DNA from: Pseudomonas fluorescens | Lineage (GTDB): Bacteria > Pseudomonadota > Gammaproteobacteria > Pseudomonadales > Pseudomonadaceae | Length of the DNA stretch: 64,000 nt | Assembly: GCF_000968015.1 (NCBI RefSeq) | Contig: NZ_LACH01000001.1 | Coordinates: 219,629-283,628 of the forward strand | Reading direction: 5' to 3' | Part shown: piece by piece, positions 42,476 through 50,690 of the stretch | How positions within the stretch are numbered: position 1 is the first letter of the stretch | How the letters are laid out: each line of letters opens with the position of its first letter | Notes under the pieces: generated by a model | Database searches by the model: none | Told to the model about the DNA's origin: nothing | Seen by the model: only the letters and a program-made list of their open reading frames with translations | Position numbers and translations under genes: made by a program

Positions 42476-44011
42476 TCAAGTCGGCGCGCGCGGCGGATAG
42501 ACCCGCGTCGGCAGCCAGAAAATCAGCAGGATCAGCGCCAGTGCGACGCCGGCCATGCACAGATAAAGATCCGATGCCGTCAGCACCACCGCCTGCTCAT
42601 GCAGCCGGTGGGCAAGGCCTGCGCTGTCGCTGTCGACCAGGGGTGAGTTGCCGAGGTTGTCCACCAGCATCACCGAGTGGAAATGCAGCCTTGAGGTGGT
42701 CAACGCCTCCAGTACGCCGGTGGCGACCACCGCCGCCAGGCCTTTTACGGTGTTGAACCAGGCCGAAGCGAAGGGCCCTTCCATCGGGCTGATGCTGCCG
42801 GTGGAGAGCATCAACAGCGGCAGCACCGCCATCGGCTGACCGAAAATTTGCAGCAGTTGCAGCACATAGAAGTCGTCGCGTATCCACACCGACGTCAGCT
42901 GCGACCCACCGATGCAGGACAGCGTCAGCATGCTCAGACCAATCCCCAGCACCCAGCGGCAATCGACCCAACGCAGGTTGCACAGTGCCGCCACCAACGG
43001 CAGCGCGATCAACTGCGGCAGCGCCGCCAGCAACATGATCGGCGCGGTCTGAACCGGGCGATAACCCTGCACCTGCGCCAGGTAACTGGACGGAATGATG
43101 ATCACCGCCAGCAGCACCACCAACACCCCGGCCAGGGTCAGCAAAGCGAACGACAGGTTGCGAATGCCGAGCATTTGCATCTTGAAAAACGGCATCGGCT
43201 GCGACCATTCGTTGATCAGGAACAGCACCAACAGCAGTAATCCACCACCGAGTAATCCGCAGATCAGGCTCGACTCGAACCAGTCCAGCCGATTGCCTTG
43301 CAAAATGCCGATCACCAGCATGCAGATCGCCGGAAACCCCAGCAGCAAGCCGCGCCAGTTGAATTGCTTCAAGCGCTCCAGGCGCAACGGGTCCTGGGGC
43401 AAGCCATACGCCACCGCCACCATGGCGATCAGGCACGGTGCGATGATTTGCCAGAAGGTCCATTGCCACCCGACGTGTTCGGTCCACAACCCGGCCAGTG
43501 GCGTGCCGAGCCCCGGGCCGAACGTCGCCGTCAGGGCGTAACCGGCCAGACCATAAAGCTTCACGTTGGCCGGCAAAAAGCGCAGCGCGACGGTCATCAG
43601 CATCGGCGGCAATGCGCCGCCCGCCAGGCCTTGCAAGGTACGCATGACCAGCAGGCTTTCGTAGTTTGGAGCGAACGGGCACAGCACGCCCAACAGGGTG
43701 AATGCGCTGATGGCGCAGAGGGTGAACCGTCGCAGCGAGAACGTCACCGAGCACCACGGCGCGAAAGCCATGGCCGCCACCGAGGTCGCGGTGTAACTGG
43801 CGACCAGCCAGGTGCCTTCGTCATAGCCGATCGCCAATGCGCCGCGGATGTCGGCGAGGGCAACCTTGGTCACCATCTCGTTCAGGCCCGACACCAGCAC
43901 CGCCAACAACACGCCCACCAGACCGATGATGATCCGCGGACCAAAGACCGGTGGCGTGACGGCAGCCGGGCTGGCCGCGGCGAGAGGTGCCGTGACCGTG
44001 AGGGAAGTCAT
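42476..44011 (-). CDS. DHA2-family MFS transporter, EmrB-like
   Basis: A 511-residue 14-span drug:proton antiporter. The family motifs are seen in DIRGALAIGYDEGTWLVASY, the motif C-like GYALTATFGPGLGTPLAGLW and the FWQIIAPCLIAMV segment. The early LNEMVTKVALADIRGAL is typical of EmrB/FarB proteins. It is first in the MFS-adaptor-OMF operon. A LysR gene lies upstream in the same direction across the long palindrome. Substrate unknown; the family exports hydrophobic or fatty-acid-like toxins. Confidence 0.9.
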   Translation of the reverse strand: MTSLTVTAPLAAASPAAVTPPVFGPRIIIGLVGVLLAVLVSGLNEMVTKVALADIRGALAIGYDEGTWLVASYTATSVAAMAFAPWCSVTFSLRRFTLCAISAFTLLGVLCPFAPNYESLLVMRTLQGLAGGALPPMLMTVALRFLPANVKLYGLAGYALTATFGPGLGTPLAGLWTEHVGWQWTFWQIIAPCLIAMVAVAYGLPQDPLRLERLKQFNWRGLLLGFPAICMLVIGILQGNRLDWFESSLICGLLGGGLLLLVLFLINEWSQPMPFFKMQMLGIRNLSFALLTLAGVLVVLLAVIIIPSSYLAQVQGYRPVQTAPIMLLAALPQLIALPLVAALCNLRWVDCRWVLGIGLSMLTLSCIGGSQLTSVWIRDDFYVLQLLQIFGQPMAVLPLLMLSTGSISPMEGPFASAWFNTVKGLAAVVATGVLEALTTSRLHFHSVMLVDNLGNSPLVDSDSAGLAHRLHEQAVVLTASDLYLCMAGVALALILLIFWLPTRVYPPRAPT

Positions 44012-44121
44012 GACTGCAAGCTCCGGGGTTTGAATACCGAAGCATTTTAAGAAGCGCGGGACCTTACGAAAATTGACTTATTGGCAGCTTATAAGTGCAT
44101 CAGGCGCAATGATCCGTCATA

Positions 44122-44205
44122 GATCAAAAGATCGCAGCCTTCGGCAGCTCCTACAGATGTACGCGAAACCGTGTAGGAGCTGCCGAAGGCTGCGATCTTT
44201 TGATC
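44122..44205. repeat. long palindromic repeat, second family, copy 2
   Basis: Perfect 34-base arms (44122-44155 and 44172-44205) start GATCAAAAGATCGCAG and surround a 16-base loop. The inner 30 bases are identical to the copy at 17364-17440. It ends one base after the LysR stop region and may terminate that gene. Confidence 0.9.
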
Positions 44206-44206
44206 T

Positions 44207-45124
44207 TCAAGGTTGTGCGGCCAGCCACGTCTCGTCACAACAGGCTTTTAGGGTTTCGCGCAGCCAGCGATGGGCCGGATCCTTGTCGAAACGTGGGTGC
44301 CAGGACTGGGTCAGCATAATGGTCGGCAGCGGAATCGGCAGCGTGAAGGAACGCAGCTTCAGGCCCAGGCGCTGGACGCTCAGCAATGCCTCCTTGGGCA
44401 CCGGCAGAATCAAATCGGAATCAGGCAAGGCAAACATCGCCGCATGGAAACTCGGCGCAATCACCGCCACCCGCCGCTCCAGTCCCAAGGCGTTGAGCGC
44501 GGTATCGATCGGGCCGCGGGCGATGCCGCGACGGGACATGCTGATATGGGAAAACCCGGCGTAACGCTCGGCCGTGATCTCTTCGTCGAACAGCGGATGG
44601 TCTTCGCGAACCAGGCCGACGAAATGAGTAGAGAACAGATTCTGAATCTTCACTTCCGGGGTCAACGGCCGAGTATTGCTGATGCTCAGATCAATCCGCC
44701 CTTCGCGCAGCGCCTCATCATCGCCATCGCCTTCCGGCACAAAACGCAGTTCGCAGTGCGGCGCCTGACGATCCAGGGTGTCGAACAGTTTTCCGCCGTA
44801 AACGCCGACAAAAAAGTCATTGGCCCGAATGTTGAACCGACGGCGCAACGTGCCCAGGTCCACCGCATCCGCCGAGCGAAACAACAGCGCGGCCTGTTCC
44901 ACCACGTCACGCACCTGCTCGCGCAACGCCAGCGCCTTTGGCGTGGGCACCAGGCCACGACCGGCGCGCACCAGGATCGGATCGCCGATGGCCTCGCGAA
45001 TGCGCGTCAGCGTCCGGCTCATGGCCGCCGGGCTGAGGTTCATGCGTCGCGCGGCGCCCACCACGCTGCCCTCGTCGAGCAAGGCATCGAGGGCGACCAA
45101 CAGGTTCATGTCCGGAAGTTGCAT
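44207..45124 (-). CDS. LysR-family transcriptional regulator
   Basis: A 305-residue LysR protein. The N-terminal HTH is LLDEGSVVGAARRMNLSPAA with MSRTLTRIREAIGDPILVRA, followed by the ligand-binding domain. ATG 45124 (MQLPDMNLLV) is preferred over 45133. It reads towards the EmrAB operon, an unusual arrangement as LysR genes are often divergent from targets. Regulation of that pump is likely but not shown; the palindrome between them argues for separate transcripts. Confidence 0.9.
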   Translation of the reverse strand: MQLPDMNLLVALDALLDEGSVVGAARRMNLSPAAMSRTLTRIREAIGDPILVRAGRGLVPTPKALALREQVRDVVEQAALLFRSADAVDLGTLRRRFNIRANDFFVGVYGGKLFDTLDRQAPHCELRFVPEGDGDDEALREGRIDLSISNTRPLTPEVKIQNLFSTHFVGLVREDHPLFDEEITAERYAGFSHISMSRRGIARGPIDTALNALGLERRVAVIAPSFHAAMFALPDSDLILPVPKEALLSVQRLGLKLRSFTLPIPLPTIMLTQSWHPRFDKDPAHRWLRETLKACCDETWLAAQP

Positions 45125-45194
45125 GCTGAGCACTCGTGTCTGATCTGGGTTGATTCAGACGCAATGCTAGCAAACATTCCCAAACCATGCGTTT

Positions 45195-45314
45195 GCAGGT
45201 CCGGCCCCATCGCGAGCAAGCTCGCTCCCACATGATTTTTTGCCATGCATAAAATTTGTAACCCCTGAAGATCCCCTGTGGGAGCGAGCTTGCTCGCGAT
45301 GGGGCCGGACCTGC
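45195..45314. repeat. REP pair with extended perfect arms
   Basis: Perfect 38-base inverted arms (45195-45232 and 45277-45314) contain the REP core plus 14 more bases (GCAGGTCCGGCCCC) that are not part of the other REP copies. It lies between the LysR start and the ABC permease end. Confidence 0.9.
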
Positions 45315-45325
45315 CACCGCAGAAC

Positions 45326-46192
45326 TTAGCGCTGCATCCCCCAACGCTTCACCGTGACCCGCTCCAATGTGCTGAACACCAGGTTTTCCACCAGCAAGCC
45401 GATCAGGATCACGACCGCCAACCCGGCAAATACTTTGTCGGTGTACAGCTCATTGCGGTTCTGGAAGATGTACCAGCCCAAGCCGCCCTTGCCACTGGTG
45501 GCACCGAACACCAATTCAGCGGCGATCAGCGTGCGCCAGGCGAAGGCCCAGCCAATTTTCAGCCCGGCGAGAATCGATGGCAGTGCTGCCGGGATCAGGA
45601 TGAACAGCACGAAGCGCATGCCTTTGAGGCCGTAATTGCGCCCGGCCATGCGCAGGGTTTCCGAGACGCCGAGAAACCCGGCATAGGTGTTCAAGGCCAG
45701 CGCCCAGAGCACCGAATGCACCAACACGAAAATCAGACTGTTCTGCCCAAGGCCAAACCACAGCAACGCCAGCGGCAGCAGCGCAATGGCCGGCAGCGGG
45801 TTGAACATCGAGGTCAACGTACTTAACAGGTCGCGACCGAACTGCGTCGACACCGCCAGTGTGGTCAGGGCAAACGCCAGCACGATGCCGATCAGGTAAC
45901 CCTTGAGCAACACCACCAGCGAAATCCACACCTTGCCCAGCAACTCGCCACTGAGCAAACCGTCGTACAGCGCGCTCCCGGTTTGCAGAAAACTCGGCAG
46001 CAGCAGGTCGTTGTTCTGAACACGGGCAACCACTTCCCACAGGACCGCGAGCAAAATCAGGATCAGGCTTTTACGTAACCAGCCTTGTTGCCAGAGTCGT
46101 TGACCGAGCGGTAATTCCCGTTCCAGCGGCACACTCGTCAGCGGCTGCAACACGGTTTCAAACTCTTCACGCGGGGATGATAAAAGGCTCAT
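45326..46192 (-). CDS. ABC transporter permease, sulfonate/taurine type
   Basis: A 288-residue permease of the SsuC/TauC class with about six spans. The EAA loop is AGRNYGLKGMRFVLFILIPAALPSILAG, which I shorten to its core GLKGMRFVLFILIPAALP. The GWAFAWRTLIAAELVFGATS segment is typical. AGGAG lies before ATG 46192. It is last in the dioxygenase-binding protein-ATPase-permease operon. The likely substrate is an organosulfur compound. Confidence 0.9.
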   Translation of the reverse strand: MSLLSSPREEFETVLQPLTSVPLERELPLGQRLWQQGWLRKSLILILLAVLWEVVARVQNNDLLLPSFLQTGSALYDGLLSGELLGKVWISLVVLLKGYLIGIVLAFALTTLAVSTQFGRDLLSTLTSMFNPLPAIALLPLALLWFGLGQNSLIFVLVHSVLWALALNTYAGFLGVSETLRMAGRNYGLKGMRFVLFILIPAALPSILAGLKIGWAFAWRTLIAAELVFGATSGKGGLGWYIFQNRNELYTDKVFAGLAVVILIGLLVENLVFSTLERVTVKRWGMQR

Positions 46193-46212
46193 CGGGCACT
46201 CCTCTCAATGGC

Positions 46213-47073
46213 TCAATAAGCGATGCGGATGTCGGAGAAATCCAGCTCACGCCCGGTTTCCGGGGACTGACCTTCATCGAACAACAACCGATGAATGCGT
46301 CGTGCAGATTCCTGGAACGCCACGCCACCTAGGCTGTGCAAGTCATATTGATGGCTGTGGACTTCCGCCCGCACTCGCCCCGGATGGGGTGACAGCAGCA
46401 GAATCCGGTTGCCCACCACCAACGCTTCCTCGATGGAGTGCGTGACGAACAGCAGCGTGAAACGCACCTCTTCCCAGAGCAGCAGCAATTCCTCCTGCAT
46501 CTTGCGGCGGGTCAGGGCATCAAGGGCGGCGAAGGGTTCGTCCATCAAGAGGATTTTCGGTTGCATGGCCAACGCCCGCGCAATCGCCACACGGGCTTTC
46601 ATGCCGCCGGACAAGGTATGCGGGTAGGCATCGGCAAACGCCGCCAGACCAACCTTGTCCAGATAGTGCAGCGCTCGCTCCTCGGCCTCTTTGCGCTTGA
46701 GGGTTTTCGAGGCAAGCAGCGGAAACATCACGTTCTGTTTGACGGTTTTCCACGGTGGCAGTTGATCGAATTCCTGGAACACTACAATCCGGTCCGGCCC
46801 TGGGGCATGAACGGTTTGCCCCTGAAGACGGATTTCCCCTTCACACGGCTGGATGAACCCGCCGACCGCCTTGAGCAGCGTTGATTTGCCGCAACCGGAC
46901 GGACCGAGCAGCACAAAGCGGTCTGCCGGATCGATTTCAAAACTGACCTGGTGCGTCGCTCGAACCACCCGCTGAGGCGTGCGGTATTCGAGGCTGACGT
47001 TGTCGACCGATAGCAGCGCCTGGGCTGCCGCGATCGGTTTGCTGACCGTGTGGCCTTGCAAAGGGGCGTTCAT
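46213..47073 (-). CDS. ABC transporter ATP-binding protein, sulfonate/taurine type
   Basis: A 286-residue ATPase with Walker A GPSGCGKST, signature LSGGMKARVAIARAL and Walker B ILLMDEPFAALD, closest in pattern to SsuB/TauB. ATG 47073 (MNAPLQGHTV) is used; the longer frame to 47127 overlaps the binding-protein gene. It lies 5 bases after the binding-protein stop and 20 bases before the permease. The extended C-terminus (from LHSLGGVAFQESARRIHRLL) is common in this class. Confidence 0.92.
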   Translation of the reverse strand: MNAPLQGHTVSKPIAAAQALLSVDNVSLEYRTPQRVVRATHQVSFEIDPADRFVLLGPSGCGKSTLLKAVGGFIQPCEGEIRLQGQTVHAPGPDRIVVFQEFDQLPPWKTVKQNVMFPLLASKTLKRKEAEERALHYLDKVGLAAFADAYPHTLSGGMKARVAIARALAMQPKILLMDEPFAALDALTRRKMQEELLLLWEEVRFTLLFVTHSIEEALVVGNRILLLSPHPGRVRAEVHSHQYDLHSLGGVAFQESARRIHRLLFDEGQSPETGRELDFSDIRIAY

Positions 47074-47078
47074 CTCGG

Positions 47079-48104
47079 TCAGCTCCCTTGCAGCGGTTTG
47101 GCGTCCTGGAAGAAGTAGTCCTTCCACGAGTCCGGTTTGTTTTTGATCGCGCCGACGCGGTAGAGGAATTCGGCCAGTGGGTAAGTGTTTTTCGGCGTGA
47201 CGCTGAATTCGAACTGCGGGCTATCGATGATTTTCAGCAGCGCGGCACGGTCGATTTTGGCCTTGGTGACGCGAATGTACGTGTCCGCCGCCGCGCCTTT
47301 ATCGTTCTGGGCAAACTCGGCCGCCTCAGTCAGCGCCTGGACGAACGCTTTATAGGTTTTCGGGTTCTCGTCGCGGAATTTCTCGGTGGCGAACAGCACC
47401 GTCGGCGAGTTCGGACCGAGCACGTCATTGGAGTTCAGCACAACGTGGACGTTAGGGTTGGCCAGCTCTTGATCCTGGAACGGCGGGTTGGAAAAGTGCC
47501 CGGTCAACTCGGTGCCGCCGGCAATCAGCGCCGCTGTAGCGTCGGGGTGCGGAACGGCGATGGTGTACTTGTCGAGGCGATTGAATTCCTTGTCGCCCCA
47601 CTGCTTGGCGGCCGCGTATTGCAGGATGCGCGACTGCACCGACACGCCGACCGCCGGCACCGCGATGCGGTCCTTCTCGGTGAAGTCAGCGATGGTTTTG
47701 ACCTTGGGATTGTTGCTCACCAGGTAGTACGGGAAGTTGCCGAGGGAGGCGACGGCTTTGACGTTTTGCTTGCCGTGAGTACGGTCCCAGATGGTCAGCA
47801 GCGGACCGACACCCGCACCGGCGATATCAATCGAACCGGAGAGCAATGCATCGTTGACCGCTGCACCACCGGAGAGCTGGGTCCAGTCGACCTTGATGTC
47901 GATGCCTTCCTGCTTGCCGTACTTCTCGATCAGGTTCTGATCACGCACGACGTTAAGCAGCAGGTAAACGATGCCGAACTGCTCGGCGATGCGAATTTCA
48001 CCTTCGGCGTGGGCCACGGTCGGCGCCACCAGGCTGCCGGCGATCAGGCTGAAACCCAGGCCGATGGCCGCGGCCAGCGGTGCAAATGGAAGACGTTTGG
48101 ACAT
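47079..48104 (-). CDS. periplasmic substrate-binding protein, sulfonate/sulfate-ester type
   Basis: A 341-residue secreted binding protein of the NMT1/SsuA-like group: signal peptide ending VAHAEG, then GEIRIAEQFGIVYLLLNVVR, GSIDIAGAGVGPLLTIWDRT and the hinge LGNFPYYLVSNN. GGAGAAACTCTC lies before ATG 48104. It captures the organosulfur ligand for the permease/ATPase pair. Neighbouring TauD-family dioxygenase supports a sulfonate or alkyl-sulfate ligand, as in ats or tau systems. Confidence 0.88.
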   Translation of the reverse strand: MSKRLPFAPLAAAIGLGFSLIAGSLVAPTVAHAEGEIRIAEQFGIVYLLLNVVRDQNLIEKYGKQEGIDIKVDWTQLSGGAAVNDALLSGSIDIAGAGVGPLLTIWDRTHGKQNVKAVASLGNFPYYLVSNNPKVKTIADFTEKDRIAVPAVGVSVQSRILQYAAAKQWGDKEFNRLDKYTIAVPHPDATAALIAGGTELTGHFSNPPFQDQELANPNVHVVLNSNDVLGPNSPTVLFATEKFRDENPKTYKAFVQALTEAAEFAQNDKGAAADTYIRVTKAKIDRAALLKIIDSPQFEFSVTPKNTYPLAEFLYRVGAIKNKPDSWKDYFFQDAKPLQGS

Positions 48105-48122
48105 GAGAGTTTCTCCGGCAAA

Positions 48123-49019
48123 TCAGAAAGGCGCGTCGCCCTGGATGGTGGTGCGATACAACTTGCGGCGCAGGTGGCTTGGGCATCCGGCGGCGAGATG
48201 AATCAGCGAACGGTTGTCCCAGAACACCAGGTCGTGGGCCTGCCATTGATGGCGGTAGATGTTTTGCGGCAGCACGCTGTGGGCGTAGAGCTCGTCGAGC
48301 AGTTGCTTGCTCTCGTCTTCCGGCAAACCAACGATGCGGGTGGTGAAACCCTCGCTGACGAACAACGCCTTACGGCCGTTTTCCGGGTGAGTGCGGACGA
48401 TCGGGTGGACGACTTCTGCGACCTGAGCCAATTGTTCCGGCGTCAGCGTCGGACGCCAGTTGCCTTCGAATTTGGTCTCGCTGTAGCGCGCGGTGTAAGA
48501 GTGCGCGGCCGAGCGGCCTTCGACGGCTTTGCGCAGCGCTTCGGGCAGGTTGTCCCAGGCTTTGTGCATGTCGGCGAACAGCGTGTCGCCGCCTTCGGAC
48601 GGCAGCTCCTGAGCGTGCAGCATTGAACCCAGGCTTGGCAGTCCTTTATAGGAAAGATCGGAATGCCAGAACTTGCCGGCGTCGCCAAGGCCGATGGATT
48701 GGCCGTTTTCGATGATGTTGGAAACGATGAGAATTTCCGGATGCCCGGCCAGCAGGAATTGCTTGAGCACATGAATCTGCAACACGCCGAAACGGCGGCT
48801 GAAGGCGATGTGCTGCTCGGGGGTAATGCGCTGGTCGCGAAACACCACGACGTGATGATCCAGGTGCGCGCGGTGGATGCGGGCGAAGTCCTGATCATTG
48901 ATCGGGCGGGACAGGTCGAGGCCGATGATTTCGGCACCGACGGCGCCACTGAACGGGCGGATGCCGAAGGTTTGCGGCGCGATGTTCGCGGCGCTTGGGG
49001 AAGCCGTTGCTGCAGACAT
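48123..49019 (-). CDS. TauD/TfdA-family 2-oxoglutarate dioxygenase
   Basis: A 298-residue Fe(II)/2-oxoglutarate dioxygenase. The HxD ligand pair is FWHSDLSYKG, the distal His lies in NRSLIHLAAG, and the 2-oxoglutarate Arg in RRKLYRTTI. Members such as TauD and AtsK cleave taurine or alkyl sulfates, releasing sulfite or sulfate. It is first in the operon with the ABC importer, so it probably handles the imported compound. GGGAGTG lies before ATG 49019. The exact substrate cannot be read. Confidence 0.88.
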   Translation of the reverse strand: MSAATASPSAANIAPQTFGIRPFSGAVGAEIIGLDLSRPINDQDFARIHRAHLDHHVVVFRDQRITPEQHIAFSRRFGVLQIHVLKQFLLAGHPEILIVSNIIENGQSIGLGDAGKFWHSDLSYKGLPSLGSMLHAQELPSEGGDTLFADMHKAWDNLPEALRKAVEGRSAAHSYTARYSETKFEGNWRPTLTPEQLAQVAEVVHPIVRTHPENGRKALFVSEGFTTRIVGLPEDESKQLLDELYAHSVLPQNIYRHQWQAHDLVFWDNRSLIHLAAGCPSHLRRKLYRTTIQGDAPF

Positions 49020-49214
49020 AAATCACTCCCACGCACGGCACGCTCAAGGGCGCGCGCGTCGATCAAGAAACTCACGGAGGTCCCGTGTTGGTTCGTGTCG
49101 TGCGGCGCGCCGATTGGTCGGCAGGTACGCAGGGGAGTGACTTTATAGATATAAGAACTGAAATTTAAATACCGTTAGCGAATAACGATATGGCTTTTGG
49201 AATAAGTTGTCCTT

Positions 49215-49307
49215 GAGGCCGCCATCGCGAGCAAGCTCGCTCCCACATTGGATCTGTGTCGATCACATAACCCCTGTGGGAGCGAGCTTGCTCGCGATGA
49301 GGCCCTC
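49215..49307. repeat. REP pair
   Basis: Inverted REP elements (49215-49247, 49275-49307) have arms that extend into GAGGCC/GGCCTC, again beyond the core. They lie between the lapC end and the dioxygenase start. Confidence 0.88.
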
Positions 49308-49322
49308 AGCCTCGGCAGAAAA

Positions 49323-50690
49323 CTACCGCTCGTGCAAAGCTTCGGCCCGGGCGCGAATGATCGGCTTGAGCAGATAGCTCAGCACCGTCTTCTTGCCAGT
49401 AATGATATCCACCGAAGCCACCATCCCCGGGATGATCAACAACGGCTTTTCATCCGTCCCCAAGTGGCTGCGATCAGTGCGCAGCTTGATGATGTAGTAA
49501 GTGGTTTTCTTGTCTTCGTCGGTGATGGTGTCAGCACCGATCTGCTCAAGTTTGGCCTTCAGCCCACCATAAATGGTGTAGTCATACGCCGTGAACTTCA
49601 CCGTTGCCTCTTGTCCCGGATGCAGGAAGGCGATGTCTTGCGGGCGAACTTTCGCCTCTACCAGCAAGGTGTCGTCCAGCGGCACAATTTCCACCAGGTC
49701 GCTGCCCGGCTGGATCACGCCGCCGATTGTATTGACCAGCAGCTTGTTGACGATACCGCGCACCGGCGATGTCACCAGCGTCCGGCTGACCCGGTCTTCC
49801 AGCGCCTTGCCGGTGGCCTGGGCCTTGTTCAGATCCGTGCGTGCTTCGTTGAGTTGAGTCAGCGCTTCGCTACGGAACTTGCCGCGGGTCTCGTCGATCT
49901 TGCGCTGCACTTCCTTGATCGCCGATTGGGCGCGCGGAATGGCAAGAGTGGTCGCGTCCAGTTGCCCGCGGGTTTCAACCTCGGCGCGCTTGAGCCGCAG
50001 TACTTCAACCGGCGATACCGCGCCCTGGGCCACCAACGGCTCGGACATGTTGATTTCCTGACGCTGCAGCGCGAGACCGCTACGGTATTGCGACTGCTTG
50101 GAAGTGAACTCGCGCAGCTCTTGCTGACGCTGGATCAACTGCTCCTCCAAACCACCGATTTCATCGTGTAGCTGCTGACGGCGGCTGATGTATAGCGACT
50201 CCTCGCTGGCTGCCTGACCGGGCACGGCCTTCAGCACGTCAGCGGGGAAGTTCAGCGGACGGTCATCGACTTCCGCGCTCAAGCGTTCGACTCGCAGCAG
50301 CATCGACAGCCGATCGGCTTCGGTTTCGCCGACGTTGGAGGCGAATCGCGTGTCGTCCAGGCGAATCAGCGGCGCGCCGGCTTCGACGATCTGCCCTTCG
50401 GTCACGTACAACTCGGAGACGATACCGCCCTCCAGGTTCTGGATTTTCTGGATCTTTGACGACGGAATGGCTTTGCCGTCGCCCTTGGTGACTTCGTCGA
50501 TCACGGCGAAGTTGGCCCAGAGCATCAGGAACACGAAGAAGCCGATGATCGCCCAGATGGTCAGCCGCACCACACGCGGGGCGTCCTCGATCAGCGCTTT
50601 GTTGACCTCGGGAAGTGGCTGGCCATGCAGCGACTCGGAGCCTTTGAAATAACGGCCGATCGAATTCTTGAAACCCGACTTAAGCAACAC
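49323..50690 (-). CDS. lapC: type I secretion periplasmic adaptor LapC
   Basis: A 455-residue HlyD-type adaptor: a single span near 45-65 (IIGFFVFLMLWANFAVIDEV), lipoyl half KIQNLEGGIVSELYVTEGQI, a long coiled coil, and the second half RTLVTSPVRGIVNKLLVNTI with the C-terminal barrel. Length and sequence pattern match LapC. It starts with GTG 11 bases inside the end of lapB, so the two are coupled. It joins LapB and LapE to export LapA. It is the last gene of lapE-lapB-lapC; no lapD or lapG follows. Confidence 0.9.
   Translation of the reverse strand: MLLKSGFKNSIGRYFKGSESLHGQPLPEVNKALIEDAPRVVRLTIWAIIGFFVFLMLWANFAVIDEVTKGDGKAIPSSKIQKIQNLEGGIVSELYVTEGQIVEAGAPLIRLDDTRFASNVGETEADRLSMLLRVERLSAEVDDRPLNFPADVLKAVPGQAASEESLYISRRQQLHDEIGGLEEQLIQRQQELREFTSKQSQYRSGLALQRQEINMSEPLVAQGAVSPVEVLRLKRAEVETRGQLDATTLAIPRAQSAIKEVQRKIDETRGKFRSEALTQLNEARTDLNKAQATGKALEDRVSRTLVTSPVRGIVNKLLVNTIGGVIQPGSDLVEIVPLDDTLLVEAKVRPQDIAFLHPGQEATVKFTAYDYTIYGGLKAKLEQIGADTITDEDKKTTYYIIKLRTDRSHLGTDEKPLLIIPGMVASVDIITGKKTVLSYLLKPIIRARAEALHER

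Noticed and set aside
47088..48626. 512-codon forward frame
   Set aside because: It lies opposite a recognisable binding protein and dioxygenase and is a GC-driven shadow.
8735..49307. REP pairs considered as CRISPR-like repeats
   Set aside because: They are dispersed inverted pairs with unrelated loops, not regularly spaced direct repeats with unique spacers.
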